The position numbers and the translations under genes were made by a program. From Paracyclopina nana (taxonomy: Eukaryota; Arthropoda; Copepoda; Cyclopoida; Cyclopettidae): DNA of 64,000 nt. Below, one piece after another: positions 35,945 through 47,390 of this stretch. The stretch is from assembly GCA_019096065.1 (NCBI GenBank), contig JAGUCH010000008.1, forward strand, positions 4,903,001 through 4,967,000, read 5' to 3'. The first letter of the stretch is position 1; every line of letters begins with the position of its first letter. The notes under the pieces are model-generated. The model did not search any database and was not told the origin of the DNA. It worked only from the letters and a program-made list of their open reading frames with translations.

Positions 35945-37425
35945 ATGACTCATTTCTTTCTAGGAGAGTCCACGTTATCTCAAAAGAAGTCAATAATCGC
36001 AACTTCTCACTCTTTGAGAAGGAGCAAGAAGGAAGCTCTTGCACTTTCGAAGAGGTCACTCGAAACCTCTTCGATTTCCAAGACCCAGGCTTCAAAAGCC
36101 AACAAGATTAGCTCAACAGCTTCTCTAAACGGAACCATTTCTTCATACGAGACCGGAGATCTTAACCCAACTCAAGCCCCACTATGGTTGCACGACGAAG
36201 CCCACTCAAATCCAATGTCTCTGGAGAATTCCATTCAGTTGTCCTCCTTCTTCGCGGAGGACAACCCCTCGATGCGAGAACAAGAGATTCTCCAGGAACC
36301 TGTTGCACCACCCAAAGCCGACCTAGGACAATATACTGCCAATTTGGACACGCCCCCAAGTGGAAAGAAGAGACTTGTCACGCCCAAGCCATCCTTGAAT
36401 CTTGAAACCTGGAACTTGAACATGGACCAAAACGAAATGCTGATCGATGATCTTTTCCCTGAGGCTCGCATTGAGCTAGTTGAGGACCCTGAAAATACTG
36501 CAGATAATGGCCCAAATCAAGTAAATACTCTCTGGTCTGGAGACTCGATAATGCTGACGCAAAATGACGAGTTTGCTTGCTACAATCCGTTCGAAGTTGA
36601 AGGCCTGGAAAAGCCTTCTGTCACGACTGACAATACAAATGAAGCTGTACAAAGAGAGGAGGACTTTGATTTGCTGGATTTCGTTGTCAACGACGCGATT
36701 GATCCCAATGATCCACAAATGAAAGCCTTTATCGATGACACTGGTCCTCAACTCATTACGGTTGACTTGAGCCAACTTGCCCCCTCCACATCTGCAGCTA
36801 ACAGTACAACTGTCACTATCAAGGAAGAGCCCACTGATGACGATCCTGACTACCAACCAGAGCCTCAAGTCATTAAGCGCGGACGAGGTCGTCCTCGTAT
36901 TCCAAGAGCTGACTTGGACCTTCCAAGGTTAGCTTGAGTATTTGTAACTTTTTTTTAAATTCTCATTTTAAATTTCTTATTTCTCCTAGGAGACCACGTG
37001 GGCGTCCCCCAACTGCAGCCATTGTGGCAACTGTCAATGAGTACGACTCCTCCTCGAATTTTTCGAGTGACGAAATTCAAGAGATCAAGTACAGGAGAAT
37101 GCGTGACCTCAACAATGCAGCCTCTAAGCGATGCAGGATCAACAGAAAGAGAAAGTTCGAGGTCATGGAGGTTGAAGAGGAACAGCAGAGGGCCAAGAAT
37201 GCACAACTGAAGGCTCAAGTTGAACACCTCGAGAGCCAAGTAGCCAATGCCAAGAAAGTCATCATGCTGATGGTGAAAAAGAAGAGAGTTGACCCTCCTG
37301 TGAACGTTGCTCCTGCTGTCATTGCTCCCCTTGAAGTTGTAAATGAGCCTCCTGCCCAAGTTCTCGAGGACTTTGACATTGATGCCTTGCTGAACACAAC
37401 CATTGATGAACATAACTTTATCTAA
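35945..37425 (+). CDS. Acidic AT-hook bZIP transcription factor, family not assigned
   Basis: Exons 35945-36927 and 36990-37425 flank a 62-bp phase-2 intron, giving about 472 residues. The first ~60 residues are basic and Ser-rich. A long acidic, Asn/Asp/Thr-rich central part is a likely activation domain. Two AT-hook-like GRP cores flank the splice junction (KRGRGRPRIPR and RRPRGRPP). The bZIP follows: basic region RMRDLNNAASKRCRINRKRK (N and R positions fit NxxAxxRC), then a zipper with heptad leucines and methionines (LKAQVEHLESQVANAKKVIM). A short acidic tail ends DIDALLNTTIDEHNFI. The basic region is not clearly CREB, Fos/Jun, C/EBP, PAR, Maf or ATF4 type. Start 35945 is the first ATG of the open frame, and an upstream coding exon is possible. 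Confidence 0.75.
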
Positions 37426-37696
37426 AGTATGAGCATAATGTATCATTATTTCTATTGATCAATGTACAAAAGTGCTGTAATGTGTCGCTCAAGAAGGCTC
37501 CTATGTATATTTTTACAACTGCTGCTAGCGTTACTGTATGCCCCTTTGTAAATCTGTCATTTGTCAACGGTGAAAAAGTTGGTGCGGCACCAAAACAAAA
37601 ATGGTTTTTTTTTGTGTGTGTGTCATTAAGCATATTTCATTCGTATTTGAAAATACATTGAAATGAGGATACAATTACTAGTCTATATTTGGCACC

Positions 37697-38950
37697 TCAC
37701 GAAGATCTCCTTTTGTCTTGCTCAATGATGACAATGCTGACATCTTCATTGTCATTCCTCCCTTGGACTTCATTGCCATTGCTCTCCAATGACAGCTTGG
37801 TAATACTCTACAAAATGTCCGTCATCTATAAGTATCCTTTTGCCAAGAGTGTTATTTACCTCGGACGTGTTGCTAATGCTGGATTTGTTGCTGTTGGCAT
37901 CTTCATCGCTGCTGCTAGCTACAATTTGATTCGCTTTATTTGCCCTCTTGTGGCCTTTGGCCTTGTTTCTCTTCTTCTCTCCTCCCTCCGGACTTCGCTT
38001 TTTGCCACACAATACCGTGACAAAGTCTGCAACAGTATCTATAATGAATCTTGGCTCTCCGGCCCAATTTTTCATTATACTACCTTCGTAATTGATGAAT
38101 CCATCCTGGTCAGAATCTGCTGCAGCCATCATTTCGTCCAGTTCCTGATCCGACATTTTGTCGCCTAAACTCTGGAGGATGCCTCGCATTTCGTCCACTG
38201 GAATGAAGCCATCATCGTCTTTGTCAAAAATGCTAAATGCATCCGTGAGGGAATCATAATTGGTTCCGGATCTCTGTTGCTTGGACAAAAGCTGCAAGAA
38301 TTCGTTGAATTCTATGGTGTCATAGACTGGATCAGCAGAGACCTCACGGACCATCCGTAGTAGGGCCTCCTCTGAAAACATGTGCATATTCAGTATACAC
38401 ATCTTTATGGACTTGTCATTAGGAAATACCACTGGGCCTCTGGCCAAGGCTTTTCATGACCACGATGAGCTCCGGAAAGGACAAAACTCCATCCTCATCC
38501 TTGTCAAATAGCATAAAAACCTCCTTATACTCGGCTACTTGCTCGTTAGTCAATTGCCACTCACGCTATAAAGAAAGCAGTGATATGAGAGAAGTATGGC
38601 AGAGGCTGAGGCCCGACGAAAAACTTTCTTACCAAATCTATGTTGACGATCAGGTCGTAGGTCTCTTTTTTGCCCTTCTTGCCTTTCTTGCCTTTGACCT
38701 TGATGTGCTTCACATGTCCTCTGGATGATGGTGGAGGAATCTTGCCTTTGGTAATTCCAATCGCAGCTTGCTTTGAAGTTACATACGGATAAGCCAATGG
38801 GGGGCAATTTGCAGTTGGCAAACTTCCTTGCTTGATCTAGGACAATAGAATTCCTGGTCGAAAATGAAGCTCAAGGGATTTTCCTTACGTAAATAGAACA
38901 GAATTCGAGGAAAGTCTGCTCCGGCTTTCTGTTATTGGACAAATATACCA
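37697..38950 (-). CDS. Calmodulin-like EF-hand protein with N- and C-terminal extensions (5' end incomplete)
   Basis: Exons 38950-38889, 38836-38633, 38565-38430, 38371-38084, 38026-37860 and 37807-37697 join in phase, with introns of 52, 67, 58, 57 and 52 bp. The first shown exon begins at an AG acceptor, so the start codon is further upstream. A Lys/Gly-rich head ([14 protein letters not shown]) precedes four EF-hands: loop 1 [12 protein letters not shown], loop 2 [12 protein letters not shown] (degenerate), loop 3 [12 protein letters not shown], loop 4 [12 protein letters not shown]. The linker [20 protein letters not shown] is calmodulin-like. A basic then Ser/Asp-rich tail follows. The last intron is optional: reading through ends at 37770 with ...AVIGEQWQ, while splicing ends at 37697 with ...EQDKRRSS. 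It is probably a Ca2+ sensor with three working sites; targets are unknown. Confidence 0.8.
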
Positions 38951-39276
38951 CTGCATGTAACGCGAAGAAAACTCAAAAACTTTTTAAAAACTCCGCGCAT
39001 CAAAATGAAAATTCAGCCATTTTCTGTGATTCGTGTGACAAGTGAGATTCAGGCGGAAATTAGAAAGTCGCAGAATTTTTTTGGCCAAACAACTTCTTCT
39101 GTCTGAGGAATTAAAATTTATGGCCTTGTCAAGTTAAAAGTTAGAAAAAGAGGCTGCACAAGGTACGCTACTATGAGCAGTACCTTTACATACCAAATAT
39201 ACTAATATACAAATGTTTCGTAAAGCCTTTCGGTGTAATGGAAGGCAGCCATAATTAATTGCATGAAGGATTCTTC
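38951..39276. other. Upstream of the EF-hand gene
   Basis: Expected to hold the missing first coding exon and promoter of the calmodulin-like gene. Candidate minus-strand ATGs occur near 39002 and 39020, but no frame-compatible donor could be settled. Confidence 0.35.
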
Positions 39277-39801
39277 CTACCCAACCAAACAAATGATCCG
39301 TAGTTTATCAGTAGTAAACGGATCTGAAAATTAAAAGTGTTAATTTTTAAAAAATATTCTCAAATATTTATTCTCCATGGTATTTAGTATACAGAAATGT
39401 AATTTTTACTTAAATATCATTTCAAACATAAGAGATATGATTTTTTTTAAAACTTGATTTTGCGTCATTTTGGCTCTTTGACAGACTCTTCTAATTTTTT
39501 AGGAAACCAATTTTTTTCAACTTATATCATGTTGCTAGGATCAAGCAAAGAAAAATAATTGATTTTTTTTAATATTGTTAATTTTTTAAGTCAGTATTAT
39601 TAAAGTATTAAATTAGGTTTTGACAGTTGTACTACTTATATACTACTGTAAAATTTTTATCAGTAGTAGGAATAAATTTTATTTGCCATACATATATATA
39701 TTAAATCAGTATTTAATCCATTTACTACTTATTTTGAAATCTGTTTTTTATCGGTATTCACGTTCAAGTTAATTAATAATTATTTGGGTATTATATCTGT
39801 A

Positions 39802-40352
39802 GGAAATCAGTCTGAACCTGATTTACTGCAGCAGTAGTAATTCAGTGAAGTGCAACTTTTCACTTGGCTGTCGCCACCAGTCTTATATCAGCAGATAACA
39901 CATTATCTACTGCCACCTAACTCGCTAGTGCGCTTTTTCATCCTTGCTAAAAAATCTGTACTAAATCAGTTTGAAATCAGTCTGAACCGGATTTACTGCA
40001 GCAGTAGTAATTCGGTGAAGTGCAATTTTTCACATGGCTGTTGCCACCTGTCTTATATCGGCAGTTAATACATGATCTACTGCCACCTAACTCGGTAGTT
40101 CCCCAGTGCATCCTTGCTAAAAAATCTGTACTAAATCAGTTTGAAATCAGTCTGAACCTGATTTACTGCAGCAGTAGAAATTCGGTGAAGTGCAACTTTT
40201 CACATGGCTGTCGCCACCAGTCTTATATCAGCAGATAACACATTATCTACTGCCACATAACTCGCTAGTGCGCTTTTTCATCCTTGCTAAAAAATCTGTA
40301 CTAAATCAGTTTGAAATCAGTCTGAACCTGATTTACTGCAGCAGTAGTAAAT
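39802..40352. repeat. 170-bp tandem repeat, about 3.2 copies
   Basis: Units begin near 39802, 39972 and 40142, with a partial copy from 40312. Each starts GAAATCAGTCTGAACCTGAT and includes CTGCAGCAGTAGTAATTC, then CAGTCTTATATC and TACTGCCACC. Copies are over 90% alike by eye. It lies inside the TIR element. Confidence 0.85.
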
Positions 40353-40792
40353 CAGTATTTTATCTGTTTTCATGAATTAAATTTAGTAAACTATTCAGAG
40401 ATGGCGCTGCTTACATTTCATTATATTGTGAAAATTCTCTTGTAAATAACTTTTATTGAGTTATAGATTTTGAAAAAAAGTATTAATAGCTTTTAGCTGT
40501 AAGTTTCTAAATATGCTTTTGAAAATGGCATTCATGCTTATTTCTGATTAAATAAGTAAAACTTCAAAAAAAATTAAATGTATTTGTCAGGAAAGAAGGT
40601 ATTGCCTTAAGTGCTTATAATTCAAATAACCATATAAATGATTACCAATCGTCTAGTCTGATGAATGGAACATGTTCACCTAAGTGGAGAATTGAGTCAT
40701 CATATCTAAGGCATGCAAAGTTCCTAATTGTGCGCTTTATTGAATGACTTAAATATATGTCATTGCAAATCTCCTTCAAAGAACACATAGAT

Positions 40793-40995
40793 TTTCAGTA
40801 GTTTGGTGGCAGAAGTACTGAAATGAATACAGATATCCTGCTGTAGTTGGGTGTGGTGGAAATCAGCAGTTTCACCGTCAAACGCCGGATAAAGGAGGGG
40901 TAGAAATTCAGTAGTCTGGTGGCAGAAGTAGGAATTCAGATACAGATTTCCTGCTGTAGTTGGGTGTGGTGGAAATCAGCAGTTTTACTGTACAC
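40793..40995. repeat. ~115-bp direct duplication inside the TIR element
   Basis: The segment containing TTTGGTGGCAGAAGTA, then TCCTGCTGTAGTTGGGTGTG and GTGGAAATCAGCAGTTT, occurs twice. The first copy is at about 40793-40882 and the second at about 40908-40990. Parts (GGTGGCAGNAGTA) resemble the inverse of the CTACTGCCACC segment of the 170-bp repeat. Confidence 0.7.
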
Positions 40996-41466
40996 TACAG
41001 ATAAAAAACAGTTTTAATATTGATAAAATACAGGCTCGCATTCACAAAAATCAGAAAAAAAAATCAGGTGTTAATGTGTTGAAATCAAGTATTTGACAGA
41101 TTAACTACTGAATAAAATTTTATATTCTAAAATTAAAAGATTGTTAACTTGCCAATGAAACATATTTTGAAAAAATTAACTACATATTTGGCATTGCTAG
41201 AGTGCGAGGAAGGCAATAATAATGATTAGAAATCTGTAACTTTAATTTTATAAATCAGTATTTTGAAAAGCTTATATTTTATGATATCGTTACAAATTAA
41301 TCAGTAGTAAACCGGGAAAATACGGATGATAATACTGGTAGTAAATCTGTATTAAATCAGTAGTTTTTTTTGTTTTGTTTGGTTGGGTAGCTTTCATATT
41401 TTATGGTGGCACCACACTCTATGTTGTACATAATTTATAACTGAATTCGGTATACTTGTGCTACTC

Positions 41467-41939
41467 TACTTTGGTAAAGAGAGTAAAAAAGAGAAAACAC
41501 ATTGAGCATATATTCTTGATTTACCCGCTGCTGCTGAATGTTTCTGGAAACCACTCCTGCGTGCATTGTAGATGATGATAGGCCTGAAATAAAGACTCGA
41601 AAACGTGTACTCGGGCTTCTTTTTAGCAAAAGTGGTTGATCTCTTTGTTTGTGTATCCGTTTCCTGAGAGGAGCGGAGAGCCCGAATATGCTTCTACGTA
41701 CCCTGGCCTGACTTCCCGGGCAGAACCGAAGATAATAGAGTGGTGCTTGATTCACTTCCGGCACTGAATCTTGAAGATGCGGCGGAGTAGCCAATCGACT
41801 TACATGGCGAGGAATCACCCGAGATGGATCGAGCTCTCAGCTGGAGGCTAAAAATCGAATCATAATTGAATTGCATCTCCTTGTCACCAACTTTCAGAGC
41901 TTCAAAGTTTGGGTGAAACTCGAGGAAACGCAAACTCAA
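41467..41939 (-). other. Possible additional coding exons, uncertain
   Basis: Open frames with coding-like composition (QFNYDSIFSLQLRARSISGD, SSRFSAGSESSTTLLSSVLP) end at a donor-like GG|GTACGT near 41702. A further open frame follows an acceptor-like CTCTCAG near 41669. Phases do not join cleanly to each other or to the gene at 42152-42790, so no model is given. Confidence 0.25.
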
Positions 41940-41967
41940 AAGAATTCTCTATTTCAAACACAAAAAA

Positions 41968-42080
41968 TTATAGAGGGCGCTGTTCCTGAAATCTTCAAGG
42001 TGTCCCAGCGCGCCTTTTTGAAATTGCTCATTAAAATGGGACTGCAGGGCTAGAAAAGTTTTATGCAGCGCCCTCCATAA
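41968..42080. repeat. 113-bp inverted-repeat element (MITE-like)
   Basis: TTATAGAGGGCGCTG at 41968-41982 is mirrored by CAGCGCCCTCCATAA at 42066-42080, with one mismatch in 15. The interior is unrelated. The arm contains TAGAGGGCGC, again close to a CTCF core. Confidence 0.6.
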
Positions 42081-42151
42081 TTTACTATAATATTCAATTG
42101 AGAAAATTCAGGCCTTTCAAAATTGCTTGAGGAAAATTTCTTTCAAAAGGG

Positions 42152-42790
42152 CTAAAATCTACCAATTTGACTGCGTGTAAACCTTGGCAAATTTGCTGAC
42201 CTTTGACGCCTTAGTTGCAAGTACTGTTGCAATTTCCCCCGTTTGGCAGCGGCGACGATTTCAGCGCGGATTTCCGGTGGCAGAATGTAGTCACTTCCAT
42301 TGGAGGCGTTTCCCGACTGACCACTTGCTCTGTGATGATGGCCGTGGTGGTGCGGCCTCAACGAGGTCGCGGCTGAGGTCGCGTAGAGCGTCTGTTCTCC
42401 TGTCGCGGGGTCGATCAACAAGTACTGGCGCAAGTTGCCATATCTGCAGTAGTCTGTAGCCGCGCGGATCACCGAGAACAAAGCTCCGAAGCAGGACAGG
42501 CTCGGAGGCTGCTCTTGAGGCTGTTGCAGGGGCTGTTGTAGCAATTGAGCTTGTGGGTGGCGTCGCGTGGAGGCTGCGGCATTCAGAGAGGCCTCCGAGG
42601 TCCATATTGGCCTCTTTTTGCTGCTCGCCCTCCGCTTGGCAGAATTGCGAATCTTCTTGTTCGCAGGAGCTGCTACAATAGCTGCTTTCTCCGCGGCTGC
42701 AGAAACAGAGACGGCCTTTGAAGGCCTCCGGTTGTTCGTGCCGCTCATGACAGCACGAAAATTCCCTGAATTATTCACCTTATCAGCCAT
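42152..42790 (-). CDS. Basic Ala/Gln/His-rich protein, unrecognised
   Basis: An open frame of 212 residues starts at ATG 42790. The N-terminal half is Ala/Ser-rich and basic with NLS-like clusters (KKIRNSAKRRASSKKR). A Gln/Pro-rich stretch (QLLQQPLQQPQEQPP) leads to a hydrophobic-aromatic segment, LSCFGALFSVIRAATDYCRY then GNLRQYLLIDPATGEQTLYA, which looks like the one folded part. A His-rich run (HHHGHHH) and a C-terminal basic helix (EIVAAAKRGKLQQYLQLRRQ) follow. The last codons include a donor-like ATTG|GTAGAT, so the true end may be spliced onto sequence nearer 41.9 kb. The function is unknown; basic composition suggests a nuclear location, which is inference. Confidence 0.55.
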   Translation of the reverse strand: MADKVNNSGNFRAVMSGTNNRRPSKAVSVSAAAEKAAIVAAPANKKIRNSAKRRASSKKRPIWTSEASLNAAASTRRHPQAQLLQQPLQQPQEQPPSLSCFGALFSVIRAATDYCRYGNLRQYLLIDPATGEQTLYATSAATSLRPHHHGHHHRASGQSGNASNGSDYILPPEIRAEIVAAAKRGKLQQYLQLRRQRSANLPRFTRSQIGRF

Positions 42791-45700
42791 TTTGACATTT
42801 GATTGCTATTCACGCTGCATCAATTCAAACATGCACACTCTTTAAAGTTTAAAGTTAGCTCCAGCATCATATAGCATATTACGAGAAAAATGCCTGAAAA
42901 AGAATGAATGACATGATATCACAAATGGAAAGTGTGGCCTTTAAAAAACCCTATCACAACGGTATATGCGTAAATGTTATAGCACGTTGTTGCGTATTTA
43001 TTGCAGCTAAAGTAGTAGGCCGATTTCACGGGCGCGACGCACAGCAAAGTTCATGGTTCAAGCTCGCATTTTTCCGTGCAAAGACCTTGCACTTGGCAAA
43101 CAGTAAAGTTGCACAATTTCCATCAACCATTGGTACATATCTGCGCTGCATTTAAAATTCCTATTCTGTTTAACCCGTGAAGGAGGTACTGTTTTTTAGC
43201 GCTGGCTGCACGGCCGTCGGCCGAATTGGCAGGTGCAATGAACAACTAACGCCATCTAGTGGACATTTTTGGATCAATTTTGGCTGAAAATGTAAAACCG
43301 GCAAATTGAAGATTTTTGCGTGACGCAGCTAGCATAAATTGAGCTTATGCTCGTTTTTCGCCCAAATTGCTTTGAAATTGCGCGTTTCGTCGACAAATTG
43401 AGCCATTTTGAAGAGAAGAATGGAGAATCACATGTCAAGGCTATTTTGATTATTTGTGAAAACTGTAGACATGGAAAGCAGGCTTAAGACACCCTGTAAT
43501 TTTACCTTGGTAGCAGCAGCAGCAGGGGGAAAATGCACTTTAGTCAACTTTTTCACAATATTCGTTGACACGCGAGGCGATTTTAGGACCTCAGGACGTT
43601 ACCGAAAGCTCGGTGAAACTAAGACACCTAAGCGTATGTCGATTTGGACACAGACCAAAAAAAGTAGCATCCAATTGGGATGAACAAACCCGTCCAGAAA
43701 GCGCGAGTAACCACATAACATAATGCTTTCTTACCCAGACGGAAACGTTGAGAAATCCCATATTCTTTGCTTCAGTCTTTAAACTATTGCAATAAAGATT
43801 TACGTTATCAACTTGGCTGTTGCAAAATAAGATGGCATTTCTGTCAACATGGTAATATGCTGAATATAAATGGAATTTTCGCGAGTGACTCACTGAGACC
43901 CTTCTTTCTTGGAATTCAAGGGACTTTCCATCAAGCTACTATTTTTGGCCAACTTTGCTCAAGCACGATTTTTGCTCCAAAATTGTATGAAAAAGAACAA
44001 GTTCGGCTTTTTGTGTCCTCAGATGGCGCCATCTAGCATCTGTTGGATGTTTTATCAAAATGTACATATTCAATGTATTCAAATGGGGGAAAAATCAGTG
44101 AGGAGGAAGAGATGGTTGACAGATGAGGTCAAACGCTAGATTGATTGGAGAATCCGCAATCCTCGTGTAGTTGTATAGTACAGAGCAACTTCTATCTGGT
44201 GGGGATGTTGATGAATAGTCAGAATGTGAGCCCGGCTTGCAATTGACGTGTGGCCAAAGTATCATGATTAGTCTTCTTCTGTGTCACCAAAGCAAGGGCT
44301 TGAGCCATGTGCACTGTTGGCCTTTCTGACCTACAAAAAGCCAACTTTGCACCATTGTAGTATTGCAAAGGAAAATTCAATGATATTGTCCTCAAAAATC
44401 CAACTTTGCATGCAGCATTCAGCGAGATAAGCCTGAATATACTCGAACTTTTGCATAGCATCGTAAAAGGAAAAAAGATTTTTTTGCTCCCCAATTTGTG
44501 TTAGGTCGAGGGGAAGCATGTTTGATTGTGCTTTTATGCTCTTATAGGTAAAAAGCAAAAGCTGGGGCTATCTTGAGGACAATGGATGATCAATGTGCCA
44601 AGAAACCAGCTGGATTCTCCCATCGATCATTATGGACGGGTGGTACATGATATGACCGACTTGATGAAACCCAGCTCTGAGATCACGAAAAAGCACTGTT
44701 TTTGCCAACTAAAAAACACGAGCTGTTGTTGGTTTTGCAACAAGTTCCACCACTCAATTTTGCCCACGAAAAGCTGTTTTTCACGTTTTTCATTGCATTC
44801 TTCAAGGAGTACGTTTGCATTAAATTTTGCTCAGTGCCAAAAGAAAATTGACGAAAAAAGTAATTTTTACAGAAAAACAACTTGCAAATGTACTGTAATT
44901 AAGGATACATTCACTAGCCTGCATGTAGTATAATGAGAATAATTAGCTTTTTTGTCAATCCTTGAAGGAACACTACTTGCTTGTTTTTGCCATGTCTTAG
45001 CCTCAGAATGAGTGTACATTTTCTTATCTTTTACTTTGCAGGCATTGATGATGATGGGTAATTATTATTAGCTATAAATACGGCTCTTCTAACAATAAAA
45101 CAGCATCATTAACAGTGAGCCAGCAAAAAAAAGAAGATGATGATGTAGAAGCTCTGATAGATTATTATTATGGTTTACTCATTTGGAAACCAGAATTGAG
45201 GACTGCAGCATCTTTGACCATATTCTGAAGGAAAAATCTGAGCACTTTTCCCATGCCACATCAGCAGCAGAAGACATGTCTATGCTACAGTAAAAGGCCA
45301 CCAAGAAAAGAAATAATATTTACTAAAGCTGCACAAAATTGCCACGGCTAATTCCTCAAGACAAAACAGTCGGCATTTCCTGGCTTTTTTCAGGCATGCA
45401 ATGACGTCATTCCTTGAGATTACTTACTGTGGACGCTCACGTAAGGGAAAGCCTCCCACGAGCAACTACTACATTTTTGGCGCAACTTCCAGCATTAATG
45501 GTCTCTCTATATGTATAGTATGCCCACCTATAAACACACGTACCCCAAAAGGCCCGTGAAAAATCGTTGCAATAATGTACATAGTTATAATTATTATATA
45601 GACAGACCTGACATTCTCATTTGCCTAATCGTTTAGCGAGCAATCAAGCCATTCTAATTAAAAAGTAGTACGCAGTGGTAAATGCAGCTAGTAAGCCGAA

Positions 45701-46082
45701 CTTTATGCCAGTAGAGTAGGCCATAAAAAAGGCTTTTGTCTTGTCAGTGCTTGGACCTTTTTCTCTTGACAAAATTAGCTTTCAAATGGGTGTGCTAGTT
45801 TCCCGCTAGGAAGCTAGGCGAAAAAGTCGCATTTTCTTCAATCATCTAAATGGAAGCTGGCAATAGAAGAAATGAGGGTGTCCTACTATGACATGGAAAA
45901 CTTTCGGAAAGACCATTTTTAACAGAGATTTATTATATTGTGGTAGATGGAGGCTGAAGGCAGCCAAGCAAACAAAAACAGTATTTTGAAAAATCAACAA
46001 CTTGAGCAATTATTAATAATGCCTGAAACCAGCCTGAAACATTGATGAAATGTATAGAGATGAGAAAAATAAAATAAAAACA
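42791..46082. other. Intergenic, 3.3 kb, with CTCF-like motifs
   Basis: No supported gene. CGCCATCTAGTGG at 43250-43262 (minus strand CCACTAGATGGCG) and the palindrome AGATGGCGCCATCT at 44021-44034 followed by AGCATCTG match CTCF-type cores. The rest is AT-rich. Confidence 0.45.
43250..43262 (-). promoter_or_regulatory. CTCF-like motif
   Basis: The minus strand reads CCACTAGATGGCG, matching the CCASYAGRKGGCR consensus at every position. The preceding sequence (GGCTGCACGGCCGTCGGCCG, about 43204-43223) resembles the CAGCCGTGCAGCC context of the 28.5-kb site. Confidence 0.5.
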
Positions 46083-46361
46083 CTACTCACTCACCTTAGA
46101 ATGCTGTTGTTGCTGGCTGTATGTTGAGTAGTAATTACTTTCTTGTTGATCATTCCCCTTTAATGCATAAGCTGCTCCTTTCACAGCAGCAGCTCCCAAT
46201 TTAGCAGCCCCCAAAAGTGCCAAATTGGTTGCCAAATTGTTCACCACGAGGATAGAAGGGATGGCAGCTGCTGCAAAGTAAATTGGGGCTCCATTGCATC
46301 CACTCAGCAGGCTCAAAGTGGCAAAAATTGCAGCGGACAAAACAATGGCTGAGAATTTCAT
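46083..46361 (-). CDS. Small secreted Ala-rich protein, paralogue of the 11-residue-repeat protein
   Basis: 92 residues from ATG 46361. A signal peptide (MKFSAIVLSAAIFATLSLLS) is followed by APIYFAAAAIPSILVVNNLA and LLGAAKLGAAAVKGAAYALK, then a Gln/Ser/Tyr-rich tail. The AP-I..AIPS-VV..LAT.LA..GAAKLG segment matches the start of the large gene at 47391-49469, so the two are tandem paralogues about 1 kb apart on the same strand. Near the end, CTAAG|GTGAGTGAG is a perfect donor, so the last three codons may be intronic and another exon may follow. The family is unrecognised; the hydrophobic Ala helix could be membrane-active or structural. Confidence 0.65.
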   Translation of the reverse strand: MKFSAIVLSAAIFATLSLLSGCNGAPIYFAAAAIPSILVVNNLATNLALLGAAKLGAAAVKGAAYALKGNDQQESNYYSTYSQQQQHSKVSE

Positions 46362-47390
46362 CTGGAAGAGCAGAAAAAGATGAAATGAGATTGATGTACT
46401 AGATTATTTGAATAATAAGGCTATATTGTTGTGCTGGAATGCAGCTTGACACTTTTACGAAATTAATGAGATGTTACCTTTAGCAGATGACAAAAGTGAC
46501 TGATAAAAAGGGAAGTAAGTTGTGGTCTTTAAATAGCAGCAAAATACAAGTGAATTGCGGAACCAGTTAAAGCAACGTGCGAGTGCATCACTTTTTCACA
46601 CTCTACTACCCACTTTTGCTGTATAGTGTATAAATAGCCTTCAGCAATCAGCTAATGGAAGAAAGTAGTCAATTTCTCCATTAAAGGAACCCACAGAATG
46701 AGCCGATTTAAGTGCTCTATCAATGAGCCTTCAGCCAATGAGATGTACCCTCTAACCTCTGTGTATATATGAATGTATTTATTGTAATTCGCCAAAGTTG
46801 CAAAAGCTGCAGTAACTTGTAAAAACTTTCAAAACAGGAAATGTATGGTTAGCAACTTTTGCTATCATCATCATCATGAAAGCTGATTGGCTGACTTTGG
46901 TGCAAATGTCATTCTGTCATTTAGAGTAGTAAATCACTGTTAAATGCTATGGCTTTGATCAAGGAAGTTTTCAGCCGACTAGGCTAAATATTGGCCATTT
47001 TGCTGCATGGCTCGTAATTCCATCATGATACGCTATATTGCAGTCTATAAGCGAACAAATAACATCAGAAAAGCTGCTTTTGTGATCATGACGATGATCG
47101 TGGCAACAATGCAGATAAAAAACGATAAGCATGTTTAATCAAGGGAGAAATATGACTGAGTGCATGAGAGATTTTGAGGGATCATGGAGCAGAAAGTGTA
47201 TTTTTTTGGCAAGACCTCCAATCTCATGTTGATGATAAAGAGAAAAATGACCAAGCACTTTATTGCAATTTTCCAAGGACTCCATGATTGCATTTCACCA
47301 GATGACATCAAAAACGGATGCTTAATTGGGAGCTTTTTTATTGGAACGTTAAATCTAGTAGAGTGTAATAATAATGCCAACTTATACTTT
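46362..47390. other. Intergenic between the two Ala-rich paralogues
   Basis: The promoter of the small paralogue is expected here; a TATA-like TTTAAAGACC (minus strand) lies near 46526-46535. No other gene is seen. Confidence 0.4.

Larger units (their letters stand above)
39277..41390. mobile_element. 2.1-kb non-coding element with 17-bp terminal inverted repeats
   Basis: CTACCCAACCAAACAAA (39277-39293) is matched by its exact reverse complement at 41374-41390. The interior is very AT-rich and dense in CAGTAGTAAA/AAATCTGTA-type motifs, especially near both ends, where a hairpin GATCCGT..ACGGATC sits at about 39296-39325. It holds a 170-bp tandem array and a separate ~115-bp direct duplication. 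No transposase frame is present, so it looks non-autonomous. Flanks read CTTC (left) and CTTT (right), so no perfect target duplication is seen. The superfamily is not identified. Confidence 0.75.

Noticed and set aside
39850-40375. Three similar 60-72-residue plus-strand frames spaced by 170 bp
   Set aside because: They are copies of one non-coding tandem repeat inside the TIR element, not genes.
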